A stretch of 25,012 nucleotides of DNA from Nitrospirota bacterium (GCA_030637135.1 DAOVVO010000005.1:1-25012); one strand, 5' to 3'; counted from the stretch's first letter, positions 13,251 through 21,241 are shown. Notes: generated by a model from the sequence alone, not told the origin. Numbers and translations are program-made.

Positions 13251-13985
13251 GGCTCGTGGTCCATTCGACGTTATGGCTACTGTGTGCTCAAAGTGAGCCG
13301 AAAGACTTCTGTCTTTAGTTACCGCTGTCCAGCCATCATTTAAGATGATTACATCCCAGTCACCAGCATTGACCATAGGTTCAATAGCAAGAACCATCCC
13401 TTCCACAAGGACAGGTCCTTCACCAGGACTGCCAAAATTAGGCAATTGCGGTTCTTCATGAAGTTCCCTGCCTATCCCATGACCAACAAAATTCCTCACC
13501 ACAGAAAAACCTCTTGCCTCAACAGAGCTCTGGATAGCAAATGATATATCAGAAAGTCTATTATCAACGACAGCTTTTTCTATCCCTTTAGAAAGTGCCT
13601 CTTGAGTCGTAGAGATCAACTTTTTCGCTGTCTCATTGATGCTATGTACAGGCAAAGTCGATGCAATATCTCCATAAAACCCCTTATGATATACCCCCAA
13701 ATCCAGACTTATTATATCACCTTCCTTCAGTTTTGTTTTTGCAGAAGGAATGCCGTGAACAACCTGTTCGTTGACTGATGTGCAGAGACTGGCCGGATAA
13801 CCCTTGTACCCTTTAAATGCAGGAACTGCACCTCTCGATTTAATAAACGATTCCGCAATGTTATCAAGTTCAAGAGTAGTAATCCCCGGGACTACGTTTT
13901 TGTTAATTTCTTCCAATGCCTCTGCCGCAATATGACATGCATCAGCTATTCTTTGAATCTCTTCCTGTGATTTAAGAATTATCAA
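13236..13985 (-). CDS. map: Methionine aminopeptidase, type I
   Basis: Removes the initiator methionine from new proteins. At 249 aa it is a type Ia enzyme without an N-terminal zinc extension. The five metal ligands are present: D95, D106, H169, E202, E233 (in SLDLGVYHKGFYGDIAST, VGHGIGRELHEEP, LAIEPMV and FEHTVAI), with H77 in VVHGIP. The start is TTG (13983-13985): an in-frame TGA lies two codons upstream, and the TTG yields MIILKSQEEI, the usual family start. An out-of-frame six-codon ATG mini-ORF overlaps it. Normally adk lies between secY and map; here 57 bp separate them and adk is absent. Confidence 0.97.
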   Translation of the reverse strand: MIILKSQEEIQRIADACHIAAEALEEINKNVVPGITTLELDNIAESFIKSRGAVPAFKGYKGYPASLCTSVNEQVVHGIPSAKTKLKEGDIISLDLGVYHKGFYGDIASTLPVHSINETAKKLISTTQEALSKGIEKAVVDNRLSDISFAIQSSVEARGFSVVRNFVGHGIGRELHEEPQLPNFGSPGEGPVLVEGMVLAIEPMVNAGDWDVIILNDGWTAVTKDRSLSAHFEHTVAITSNGPRALTKV

Positions 13986-14042
13986 TAATCATACCCACTG
14001 CCAATAAAATATATCTGTTTTTTTCCGTCTGCATTTCTTTTA

Positions 14043-15350
14043 TCAGCCTCTTCTACCGCGGAATTTACCTTTTTTAAGAAAACCTTCATATGAACGCGTC
14101 ATTAAATGAGACTCTATTTGCGAAATAGTATCGAGCGCTACTCCGACTACGATAAGAAGCGATGTCCCCCCGAAATAAAACGGGACATTAAAGTAACCCC
14201 TGAGAATATCAGGAATTATACATACTACTGAAAGATAGACTGCCCCTCCAAAAGTAATTCTGGCGAGAACTCTATATATATATTCAGATGTATTCTGCCC
14301 GGGTCTTATACCCGGAATAAAACCTCCGTATTTTTTTAGATTATCAGCTATATCTACAGGGTTAAAGATAATTGCTGTGTAAAAATAACAAAAAAAGAAT
14401 ATCATTCCAACATAGATAATTGTATACATCACTGTTCCCGGGGTAAGCTGTCGTGCAATTGATTGAACCCACGGTATGCTTATAAAGCCTGCGAGAGTTG
14501 CAGGAAACATTATTACTGATGATGCAAATATGGGGGGTATAACCCCGGCTGTGTTTACTCTGAGGGGCAAGTGAGTGCTTTGTCCACCATATATCTTTCT
14601 GCCAACAACTCTCTTTGCATATTGAATAGGAATTTTCCTTTGTCCTCTTTCTACGAAGACAATCACACCAATAACGGCAACCATCATAATCACCAGCGGG
14701 ATCAACAGAATGAGCGATAATTCACCTATCCTCAGGAGTCTGATTGTATCTATAATTGCGTTCGGAAACCTCGCCACAATTCCTGCAAAGATGATGAGAG
14801 ATATACCGTTACCTATACCACGTTCGGTTATCTGTTCACCAAGCCACATAATAAAGGCAGTTCCCGAAGTCAAAGTAATCATGGTCATAAGTCTGAATGG
14901 CCACCCTGGGGTCTGCACAAACGCCCCTTCCCCCATGCCTTCAATTCCAGCTGCGATACCAAACGATTGAATTGCACTGATTAATATGGTTCCGTATCTG
15001 GTGTACTGTACTATCTTTTTCCTGCCCCTTTCACCTTCTTTTGCAAGCCTTCCGAGTGTAGGGATAACAACCGTAAGCAGCTGTAAAATAATCGAAGCAC
15101 TTATATAAGGCATTATCCCCAGAGCAAAAATAGTTACTCTGGACAGTGCTCCTCCTGAAAACATGTCAAAAAAGCCCATAAGTGCTCCCCCACGTTCGAG
15201 CAAAAATTTACTTAACTCTTCACCGTTAATACCGGGAGTAGGAATATGAGCACCAATACGGTAAACAGCTAAAAGGGCGAGGGTAAAGAGCACCCTGTTT
15301 TTGAGCTCCGCAATTTTAAAGATGTTCTGGAAACTGGAAAGAATACTCAT
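14043..15350 (-). CDS. secY: Protein translocase subunit SecY
   Basis: The ten-helix channel of the Sec translocon, 435 aa, inner membrane. Visible are the N-terminal MSILSSFQNIFKIAELKNR, plug-region MGFFDMFSGGALSRVTIFALG, IMPYISASIILQLLT, QRKIPIQYAKR in the cytoplasmic loop and GVIPPIFASSVIMFPAT. The ATG at 15348-15350 has no recognisable Shine-Dalgarno; the preceding 50 bases are A+T-rich. The 103-bp gap to rplO, unusually long here, holds a perfect 22-bp palindrome and a weak promoter candidate. Confidence 0.98.
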   Translation of the reverse strand: MSILSSFQNIFKIAELKNRVLFTLALLAVYRIGAHIPTPGINGEELSKFLLERGGALMGFFDMFSGGALSRVTIFALGIMPYISASIILQLLTVVIPTLGRLAKEGERGRKKIVQYTRYGTILISAIQSFGIAAGIEGMGEGAFVQTPGWPFRLMTMITLTSGTAFIMWLGEQITERGIGNGISLIIFAGIVARFPNAIIDTIRLLRIGELSLILLIPLVIMMVAVIGVIVFVERGQRKIPIQYAKRVVGRKIYGGQSTHLPLRVNTAGVIPPIFASSVIMFPATLAGFISIPWVQSIARQLTPGTVMYTIIYVGMIFFFCYFYTAIIFNPVDIADNLKKYGGFIPGIRPGQNTSEYIYRVLARITFGGAVYLSVVCIIPDILRGYFNVPFYFGGTSLLIVVGVALDTISQIESHLMTRSYEGFLKKGKFRGRRG

Positions 15351-15358
15351 ACTAGGAA

Positions 15359-15387
15359 AAAATAAAAATGTACAATGTAAAGTTCAA
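15359..15387 (-). promoter_or_regulatory. Weak candidate promoter abutting secY
   Basis: On the minus strand TTGAAC (15382-15387), 17-nt spacer, TATTTT (15359-15364); each box is 4 of 6. Eight bases separate the -10 from the secY ATG, so the start site would fall at the ATG. It is reported because secY lacks a Shine-Dalgarno; on box quality alone it would be weak in such A+T-rich DNA. Confidence 0.3.
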
Positions 15388-15405
15388 AATTTCGGAAGAG
15401 AAATG

Positions 15406-15427
15406 AACATAAAAAATTTTTTATGTT
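15406..15427. repeat. Perfect 22-bp A+T palindrome between rplO and secY
   Basis: AACATAAAAAA (15406-15416) is followed directly by its reverse complement (15417-15427). In RNA it gives an A-U stem with no free loop bases. Candidates are an operator, an mRNA processing site or a weak terminator within the operon; the sequence does not decide. Confidence 0.7.
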
Positions 15428-15453
15428 GATTGTTGATATTTAATATCCATATG

Positions 15454-15891
15454 TTAAATTATTTCTGCCTTGCCGCCTGCCTTTAATATCTTTTCTTTCG
15501 CAGAAGCACTGAATGCGTGGGCCTTTATAGTAAGTGATTTTTTTATTTCTCCATCACCTAATATCTTAATACCACTCTTCATATCCTTGAGCAGTCCCTT
15601 TTCAATCATCACTTCGGGAGTAATGATTGCATCTGAAAATTCTGCTAAATCCCTGAGTGCTATAATTACATACTCTTTTTTGAAAATATTTTTAAATCCT
15701 CTTTTAGGCAACCTTCTCTGTAAAGGCGTTTGTCCCCCTTCAAAGCCAGTTCTCGTACCGCCGCCTGACCTTGCCTTTTGTCCTTTATGCCCCCGGCACG
15801 ACGTTTTCCCGTGCCCTGAACCATGACCTCTTCCAACTCTCTTGTTCCTCTTCGTGCTTCCTTTTTCAGGAGATAAATGGGATAATTTCAT
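15454..15891 (-). CDS. rplO: 50S ribosomal protein L15
   Basis: L15, 145 aa. The glycine/arginine-rich N-terminal extension that threads into 23S rRNA (KRVGRGHGSGHGKTSCRGHK, GGGTRTGFEGGQTPLQRRLPK) precedes the globular C-terminal half ending KAGGKAEII. AGGAG lies in front of the ATG. It is 39 nt downstream of rpmD and last before the long secY gap. Confidence 0.97.
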   Translation of the reverse strand: MKLSHLSPEKGSTKRNKRVGRGHGSGHGKTSCRGHKGQKARSGGGTRTGFEGGQTPLQRRLPKRGFKNIFKKEYVIIALRDLAEFSDAIITPEVMIEKGLLKDMKSGIKILGDGEIKKSLTIKAHAFSASAKEKILKAGGKAEII

Positions 15892-15930
15892 CTACATCTC
15901 CTGTCTATTAACTTGATCACGTTCACTTTC

Positions 15931-16131
15931 TCATTTCTTTGATTTTGACTTTTTGAACGGTGTTATCTCGATCATGTGAGACACTTTTTGTATCATACCC
16001 CTCACTGACCGTGTATCATTATGAATAACGCTTTGATTGATTTTCTTTAATCCCAGAGACTTGAGTACCCTTTTGTGTTTTTCAGGTCTTCCGATGAAAC
16101 TGCGTTTTAAGGTTATTTTAAGCGTCTCCAT
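15931..16131 (-). CDS. rpmD: 50S ribosomal protein L30
   Basis: L30, 66 aa. It begins METLKITLKRSFIGRPEKHK, has VLKSLGLKKINQSVIHNDT and RGMIQKVSHMIEI, and ends in a lysine-rich tail. I chose ATG 16129-16131 because it gives the family N-terminus and has GAGGAGGAG about ten bases upstream; the frame extends 26 codons further into rpsE but without family similarity. It starts 7 nt after the rpsE stop. Confidence 0.95.
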   Translation of the reverse strand: METLKITLKRSFIGRPEKHKRVLKSLGLKKINQSVIHNDTRSVRGMIQKVSHMIEITPFKKSKSKK

Positions 16132-16138
16132 TACGCTT

Positions 16139-16630
16139 CTACTCCTCCTCGGTCTTATTCGTTCTCTTTGCAATACTTTCCGAGTCTTTAAGTTTAGAAA
16201 AGCCGTCAAGTGTAGCTCTTATCGTATTATATGGATTGTGGGTGCCAAGTGATTTAGCGACAACATTATGAATTCCGGCAACGTCCATCAAGGCCCGTAC
16301 AGCACCTCCTGCAATAAGACCGGTACCCTCGTAAGCCGGTTTTATGATTACTCTACTAGCACCATATTTACCCGTTATTTGATGAGTAATTGAGCCATTT
16401 TTTATTGGCACCTTCATCAATTTTCTCTTTGCATGTTCGATAGCCTTCCTTATTGCCTCGGGCACTTCATTTGCTTTACCCTTGCCGGCACCTACATAAC
16501 CATTGCCATCACCCACTACAACAAGGGCGCTAAACGAAAAACGTCGTCCGCCTTTCACCACTTTGGCAACCCTGTTTATATGTACAACCTTATCTTTAAG
16601 ATTAAGGCCTTCCGGGTCAATTCGTCCCAC
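16139..16630 (-). CDS. rpsE: 30S ribosomal protein S5
   Basis: S5, 163 aa, at the mRNA entry side, important for accuracy. The double-stranded RNA-binding-like domain is seen in INRVAKVVKGGRRFSFSALV, then VGDGNGYVGAGKGKANEVPEA and the C-terminal GGAVRALMDVAGIHNVVAKS. Start is GTG (16628-16630) with AGGAGG four bases upstream, which fixes it. The 69-bp gap to rplR contains nothing else that I recognise. Confidence 0.97.
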   Translation of the reverse strand: MGRIDPEGLNLKDKVVHINRVAKVVKGGRRFSFSALVVVGDGNGYVGAGKGKANEVPEAIRKAIEHAKRKLMKVPIKNGSITHQITGKYGASRVIIKPAYEGTGLIAGGAVRALMDVAGIHNVVAKSLGTHNPYNTIRATLDGFSKLKDSESIAKRTNKTEEE

Positions 16631-16699
16631 TCTACCTCCTTTTACACCGGTTGTTATTCATTAGTTGCCAGTTTTCAGAACATAAAAACCAACAAACAG

Positions 16700-17062
16700 T
16701 TAAAATTCAAGTCCCTTCTCCCGTGCCGCGTCTGCAAGCGCACTTACCCTTCCGTGATAAGGATACCCCCCTCTATCAAACACAACTTTTTTAATCCCTT
16801 TATCGAGAGCTCTACTGGCTACTAAGGTGCCGACTTCTTTGGCAGCTTTAACATTTCCTCCTGTTCCCAGTTGTTTTCTAAGTTTCTTATCCAGGCTAGA
16901 AGCAGAAGTGAGGGTATGTCCAGTTGAATCATCTATTATCTGTACATATATATGGTTAAAACTTTTATATATATTAAACCGTGGCTTCTCAGATAAGCCA
17001 AACAGTTTTTTTCTTATCCTTTTATGACGTTTATGCCGAGCTGTTCTTCGTCTGTTTTTCAC
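16700..17062 (-). CDS. rplR: 50S ribosomal protein L18
   Basis: L18, 120 aa, binds 5S rRNA in the central protuberance. The basic N-terminus (KNRRRTARHKRHKRIRKKL) is followed by PRFNIYKSFNHIYVQIIDD and the conserved VVFDRGGYPYHGRVSALADA near the end. Start is GTG (17060-17062) with GGGAGAAG just upstream; no in-frame ATG precedes it. It follows rplF by 35 nt. Confidence 0.97.
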   Translation of the reverse strand: MKNRRRTARHKRHKRIRKKLFGLSEKPRFNIYKSFNHIYVQIIDDSTGHTLTSASSLDKKLRKQLGTGGNVKAAKEVGTLVASRALDKGIKKVVFDRGGYPYHGRVSALADAAREKGLEF

Positions 17063-17097
17063 AATCTTCTCCCGTTATTCAGAGAGCATATTGACTA

Positions 17098-17640
17098 TTA
17101 TTTTTTTCCAGCTTTACCAGCCTTAAGTTTAACCACTTCTCCAGCGTATCGAACACCTTTTCCTTTGTACGAATCTGGTGGCCTTAATTCTCTTATATTA
17201 GCTGCAACCTGACCGATTAACTGTTTATCAATACCTTTGAGCGTAATCCTTGTTTGCCGCGAGTCAACCTCTGCAGTTATCCCTTCAGGCAGCAAAAATT
17301 CTACAGGGTGGGAATATCCAAGGGCCATAACTATTTTTTTACCCTTAACCTGTGCCTTGAATCCAACCCCTGAAATTTCAAGAACCTTCTGGTATCCTTC
17401 ACTCACACCTGTCACCATATTCATGATAATATTCCTCGTCAAACCATGTAATGATTTCAACTGCTTCGTATCAGAAAGTCTTTCTATTATTATACTCCCG
17501 TTCTGTGCTGAACCCTTTATATCTGATGGGAAATCCCATTTAAGTTCACCTTTCGGACCCTTAACCACAATACGTTTTCCCTGTATTGTAACATCAACGC
17601 CTTTCGGTACATGTATTGGTTGTTTCCCAATCCTTGACAT
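17098..17640 (-). CDS. rplF: 50S ribosomal protein L6
   Basis: L6, 180 aa, two similar domains, near the sarcin-ricin loop and the GTPase factor site. MSRIGKQPIHVPKGVDV and the C-terminal signature RELRPPDSYKGKGVRYAGE are present. GGAGACAGG directly precedes the ATG. The 71-bp gap from rpsH is A+T-rich, without a convincing promoter. Confidence 0.98.
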   Translation of the reverse strand: MSRIGKQPIHVPKGVDVTIQGKRIVVKGPKGELKWDFPSDIKGSAQNGSIIIERLSDTKQLKSLHGLTRNIIMNMVTGVSEGYQKVLEISGVGFKAQVKGKKIVMALGYSHPVEFLLPEGITAEVDSRQTRITLKGIDKQLIGQVAANIRELRPPDSYKGKGVRYAGEVVKLKAGKAGKK

Positions 17641-17711
17641 CCTGTCTCCGCTTTAAAAATACAATATTAAATAATTCCAAAATTTTGATTTTTCTATCTC
17701 TGGTCTTTCTC

Positions 17712-18107
17712 TTACCATATAGAACACAAAATCTCTCCGCCAATGCCCTGCTGCCTGCAACTGTCATCAGTGACTATCCCTCGTGATGTCGAAATGAGCA
17801 CTATTCCAAATCCCCCCATAGCTGTTGGTATATGATTTTTATCTGCATAAACTCTCCTGCCTGGTTTAGTTATCTTTTTTAGTCCGGTTATAACCCTTTC
17901 ACCATCACTGGCATATTTTAATGATATTCTCAAAACACCCTGTTTCTTATCTTTAAAAACCTTATACCCTTTAATAAATCCTTTTTCTTTCAGTATTTTT
18001 GTTATCTCAAGTTTCAACTTTGAAGCAGGAATATCAACTTTTTCGGCTCTTATCATATTAGCATTTCTGATTCTTGTAAGCATGTCAGCAATTGGATCTG
18101 TCATCAT
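17712..18107 (-). CDS. rpsH: 30S ribosomal protein S8
   Basis: S8, 131 aa, a primary binder of 16S rRNA helix 21 and, in E. coli, the repressor of the spc operon. It has MTDPIADMLTRIRNANMIRA, PGRRVYADK, GFGIVLISTSRGIVTDD and the typical end GGEILCSIW. Two adjacent ATG codons (18107 or 18104) can start it; the family usually begins with a single Met before TDPI, which slightly favours 18104. Confidence 0.98.
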   Translation of the reverse strand: MMTDPIADMLTRIRNANMIRAEKVDIPASKLKLEITKILKEKGFIKGYKVFKDKKQGVLRISLKYASDGERVITGLKKITKPGRRVYADKNHIPTAMGGFGIVLISTSRGIVTDDSCRQQGIGGEILCSIW

Positions 18108-18120
18108 ATCTCTTAAACCT

Positions 18121-18306
18121 CTACCAACTTGATTTAATTACACCGGGTATCTGACCCTTGAGTGCCAGTTCTCTGAAGCATATACGGCACATACCAAATT
18201 TTCTCAGATATCCCCTCGCTCTCCCGCAGAGTGGACATCTATTATATGCTCTTACTTTAAATCTCTGTTTTTTCTTCGCTTTTTCATTTAAACACTTTTT
18301 AGCCAT
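18121..18306 (-). CDS. rpsN: 30S ribosomal protein S14, short zinc type
   Basis: S14, 61 aa, the short zinc-binding form (sometimes rpsZ). Two CxxC pairs, C24/C27 (RCPLCGR) and C40/C43 (MCRICFRE), form the zinc knuckle, and the C-terminal IPGVIKSSW is standard. It sits in the 30S head. The gap to rplE is 37 nt and to rpsH 13 nt. No cysteine-free paralogue is seen in the window. Confidence 0.97.
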   Translation of the reverse strand: MAKKCLNEKAKKKQRFKVRAYNRCPLCGRARGYLRKFGMCRICFRELALKGQIPGVIKSSW

Positions 18307-18343
18307 CTATATCCCTTATTGAAAATTCAGAATTAGAATTTTT

Positions 18344-18883
18344 TTATCTCTCGAAAGGCATTCCTAAGTGCTGTAGCAGTGCCCTGCACTCCTTGTTGCT
18401 GTGAGCAGTAGTTACCATTACAACATCCATTCCATAAATACTTTCTGTCTTTTCATAATCAATTTCTGGAAATATGATTTGTTCTTTAACGCCAAAGGCA
18501 TAATTCCCCCTTCCATCAAAAGCCTTTCCAGAAACACCCTTAAAATCCCTTATTCGTGGAAGAGCCAAGCAGATAAATTTATCAAGAAATTCATACATCC
18601 TGTCGCCCCTTAACGTAACCTTACATCCTACCGGCATATCCTTTCTCAGTTTAAACCCCGCTATAGATTTCTTTGCCCTTGTTATAACAGGTTTCTGTCC
18701 GGTAATAGTAGCCAGTTCTTTCACAGCGGCATCTAATAATTTTATGTTCTGAATAGCCTCTCCCATTCCGACATTCAGTACAATATGAGACAATTTTGGC
18801 GTCTTCATAACATTCTCATAAGAAAATTCCTTCATAAGAGCCGGAACGACATCTTTCGTGTATTTCTCTTTTAATCTCGTCAT
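18344..18883 (-). CDS. rplE: 50S ribosomal protein L5
   Basis: L5, 179 aa, binds 5S rRNA and contacts P-site tRNA and S13. LKEKYTKDVVPALMKEFSYENVM, LNVGMGEA, GQKPVITRAKKSIAGFKLR, PVGCKVTLRGDRMYEFLD and GNYAFGVKEQIIFPEI are as in the family. It starts 5 nt after the rplX stop. Confidence 0.98.
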   Translation of the reverse strand: MTRLKEKYTKDVVPALMKEFSYENVMKTPKLSHIVLNVGMGEAIQNIKLLDAAVKELATITGQKPVITRAKKSIAGFKLRKDMPVGCKVTLRGDRMYEFLDKFICLALPRIRDFKGVSGKAFDGRGNYAFGVKEQIIFPEIDYEKTESIYGMDVVMVTTAHSNKECRALLQHLGMPFER

Positions 18884-18888
18884 TTTTC

Positions 18889-19206
18889 TTAATCTATAAC
18901 CTCGCTACATTTCTTGCACATTCTCATTTTTACGCCGCTATCAAGTATTTTATGCCCAATCCTCGTAGGTTTATCACATTTAGGACAAATCAACGATACA
19001 TTTGATCTGTGAATTGGAGCTTCTTTATCAATAATACCTCCCTGTGAATACTTCCTGCTTGGCTTCATATGTTTTTTTATCATATTAAGCCTTTCAACTA
19101 AAAGCCTTGCTTTTTTGGGGGAAACACTAAGCACTCTTCCCCTCTTGCCTTTTTCATCTCCACTTAGTACTACGACTGTATCATCTTTCTTAACATCCAA
19201 TCCCAC
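18889..19206 (-). CDS. rplX: 50S ribosomal protein L24
   Basis: L24, 105 aa, an assembly-initiating protein near the exit tunnel. The KOW motif covers DDTVVVLSGDEKGKRGRVL. The C-terminal half carries C74/C77 and C97/C100 (ICPKCDKPTR and MCKKCSEV), a zinc ribbon as in the C+ form. Start is GTG (19204-19206) with AAGGAG six or seven bases upstream. The gap to rplN is 42 nt. Confidence 0.97.
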   Translation of the reverse strand: MGLDVKKDDTVVVLSGDEKGKRGRVLSVSPKKARLLVERLNMIKKHMKPSRKYSQGGIIDKEAPIHRSNVSLICPKCDKPTRIGHKILDSGVKMRMCKKCSEVID

Positions 19207-19248
19207 TCTCGTCTCCTTACCTGGAAAAGTCTAAACATAACGTACCCT

Positions 19249-19617
19249 TCAAAGAACCTCTGGTGCAAGAGAAACAATCTTCATGAACTCCTTCCATCGA
19301 AGTTCCCGCGCAACGGGACCGAATATCCTGGTACCAATCGGGTCACCCTCTGCATTAATGAGGACAACAGCATTCTGGTCAAACCGTATATAAGATCCAT
19401 CATGTCTGCGCTTTTCTTTTTTTGTTCTTACTACAACAGCTTTTGCAACAGTCCCTTTTTTCACATTACTCGCAGGTAGTGCTTCTTTTATACTCACGAC
19501 AACAACATCACCTATACGTGCGTATCTCCTGTGCGAGCCTCCTAAAACCCTAATACATTGAGCCTTTTTTGCCCCTGAGTTGTCTGCAACATCTAACACA
19601 CTCTCTACCTGTATCAT
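19249..19617 (-). CDS. rplN: 50S ribosomal protein L14
   Basis: L14, 122 aa, at the subunit interface next to the sarcin-ricin loop. MIQVESVLDVADNSGAKKAQ, the conserved ASNVKKGTVAKAVVVRTKKE and RIFGPVARELR are present. The ATG overlaps the rpsQ stop by 4 bp (ATGA). Confidence 0.98.
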   Translation of the reverse strand: MIQVESVLDVADNSGAKKAQCIRVLGGSHRRYARIGDVVVVSIKEALPASNVKKGTVAKAVVVRTKKEKRRHDGSYIRFDQNAVVLINAEGDPIGTRIFGPVARELRWKEFMKIVSLAPEVL

Positions 19618-19862
19618 CTACTTTCCTTTTCAATAATTTTAACAACCCTCCATCTCTTATCTCTACTCAGAGGCCTTGATTCTATAATAGAAACCTTATC
19701 TCCTACCCTGCATTTATTCTCTTCATCATGTGCTTTGAACTTTGAAACCTTTTTAATTGTCTTTCCATAGAATGGATGCTGGGTCAATCTCTCAACAGCC
19801 ACGACAACTGTTTTATCCATTCTATCGTTTATAATCTTACCTGTATAAATTTTTTTCGGCAT
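19614..19862 (-). CDS. rpsQ: 30S ribosomal protein S17
   Basis: S17, 82 aa, an OB-fold primary binder of 16S rRNA. MPKKIYTGKIINDRMDKTVV, ERLTQHPFYGKTIKKVSKFKAHDE and SRPLSRDKRWRVVKI match the family. It lies 73 nt after rpmC, longer than usual, in A+T-rich DNA with no clear signal. Confidence 0.97.
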   Translation of the reverse strand: MPKKIYTGKIINDRMDKTVVVAVERLTQHPFYGKTIKKVSKFKAHDEENKCRVGDKVSIIESRPLSRDKRWRVVKIIEKESR

Positions 19863-19935
19863 TGTTCTTTACTGAATTTCTACGTTATTACGTTACAAAT
19901 ACATTTGCATTGTTATTTCTAAATTGTTTTGTGGC

Positions 19936-20142
19936 TCACGTGCTTTTAGTTTTTATCTTTTCGGTTTCTACGGTTAAAGTTCTTGCTATATCTTTCTTAA
20001 CCTGCTTTATCCTTAAGGGATTCTCTATCTCTCCTGTTGCTTTTTGAAATCTTAGATTAAATATTTCTTTTCTGAGTTTTGCTTCTTCATCTTTTAATTC
20101 TTCAAGAGTTAGAGATCTTAATTCAGAAATTCTTTTTTTCAT
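19936..20142 (-). CDS. rpmC: 50S ribosomal protein L29
   Basis: L29, 68 aa, a helical hairpin at the tunnel exit that helps dock SRP and trigger factor. Conserved LTLEELKDEEAKLRKEIFNL, RFQKATGEIENPLRIKQVKK and DIARTLTVE are visible. Only 2 nt separate it from rplP. Confidence 0.96.
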   Translation of the reverse strand: MKKRISELRSLTLEELKDEEAKLRKEIFNLRFQKATGEIENPLRIKQVKKDIARTLTVETEKIKTKST

Positions 20143-20144
20143 TA

Positions 20145-20561
20145 TTATTTTACTTCCCCTCTCTTAATAAATTTGGTTGCAATGGGAAGCTTATGGGAAG
20201 CAAGTCTGAGAGCTTCATGGGCTACCTCTTCACTAACTCCCGCTATCTCATAAAGTATCCTCCCCGATCTTACAACAGCAACCCATGATTCAGGTGCCCC
20301 TTTACCTTTTCCCATTCTCGTTTCAGCTGGTTTTTTTGTTAAAGGTTTATCAGGGAAAATTTTAATCCAGAGCTTACATCCTCTTTTCACATGTCTCGTT
20401 ATGGCAATTCTCGCCGCTTCTATTTGGCGGTTCGAAATCCAGCCAGGCTCTATGGCCTTCAAGCCATACTCGCCAAAGGAAATATCTGCGCCCCTGTATG
20501 ATTTTCCGCGCATATGTCCTTTCATCATTTTTCTGAATTTAACTTTTTTAGGTAATAACAT
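20145..20561 (-). CDS. rplP: 50S ribosomal protein L16
   Basis: L16, 138 aa, near the A-site tRNA and required late in 50S assembly. MLLPKKVKFRKMMKGHMRGK, the KPLTKKPAETRMGKGKGAPE segment (its arginine corresponds to the one hydroxylated in E. coli) and the RLASHKLPIATKFI end are standard. 11 nt separate it from rpsC. Confidence 0.98.
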   Translation of the reverse strand: MLLPKKVKFRKMMKGHMRGKSYRGADISFGEYGLKAIEPGWISNRQIEAARIAITRHVKRGCKLWIKIFPDKPLTKKPAETRMGKGKGAPESWVAVVRSGRILYEIAGVSEEVAHEALRLASHKLPIATKFIKRGEVK

Positions 20562-20572
20562 CGTAACCTTTC

Positions 20573-21241
20573 TTAAACTGCGGTATCTGCTCCACCTGAT
20601 TCAGGGCTTGATATTTCAGTGAGTATATCTCCTTTATATATCCAGACTTTAATCCCGATTTTTCCATATGTTGTTTTTGCCTCGGTTAAGCCGTAATCTA
20701 TATCAGCTCTGAACGTATGTAATGGCACCCTTCCTTCTCTGTACCATTCTGATCGTGCTATTTCAGAACCAGCAAGACGCCCAGCACATGAAACCCGTAC
20801 GCCTAATGCCCCGAAACGTAACGCCGAGGCAACCGCCGTGTTCTTAGCTTTTCTAATAGCAACCCTTTTCTCCAGCTGAAGTGCAATATTTCCCGCAACG
20901 AGTTGAGCATCAAGTTCCGGCTTTCTCACCTCTTTTATATCTATACTCACCTGTTTTCCTGTAAACTCTTCTAAATCCTTCTTCAGCTTGTCAACCTCTG
21001 CCCCTTTTTTACCGATAATTATCCCGGGTCTTGCGGTATGTATAATCACTTTTATATTCTGTCCTGCCCTCTCTATTCCTATTTTTGCAACACCTGCATG
21101 AAAAAGACTCTTTTTAATAAACTTACGAATACTTAAATCCTCGTGCAGATGTGATAAATAATCTTTCTTGGTAAACCATTTCGAGTCCCACGTCTTTATT
21201 ATTCCAAGTCTGTTGCCTATCGGATTTGTCTTTTGACCCAA
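20573..21241 (-). CDS. rpsC: 30S ribosomal protein S3
   Basis: S3, 222 aa, lines the mRNA entry tunnel and contributes helicase activity. The KH domain is seen at HTARPGIIIGKKGAEVDKL and the C-terminal domain at SCAGRLAGSEIARSEWYREG. The start is TTG (21239-21241): a TAA lies two codons upstream in frame, AAGGGGGT lies just before it, and it yields MGQKTNPIGNRLGIIKTWDS, the exact family start. It is separated from rplV by 109 bp of A+T-rich DNA with no convincing promoter. Confidence 0.97.
   Translation of the reverse strand: MGQKTNPIGNRLGIIKTWDSKWFTKKDYLSHLHEDLSIRKFIKKSLFHAGVAKIGIERAGQNIKVIIHTARPGIIIGKKGAEVDKLKKDLEEFTGKQVSIDIKEVRKPELDAQLVAGNIALQLEKRVAIRKAKNTAVASALRFGALGVRVSCAGRLAGSEIARSEWYREGRVPLHTFRADIDYGLTEAKTTYGKIGIKVWIYKGDILTEISSPESGGADTAV

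Noticed and set aside
15470..15826. Plus-strand open frame of 118 codons opposite rplO
   Set aside because: It is the antisense shadow of the L15 gene, whose product matches the family along its full length.
16132..16209. N-terminal extension of rpmD into rpsE
   Set aside because: The extension lies within the 3' end of rpsE, lacks family similarity, and the shorter start has a strong Shine-Dalgarno.
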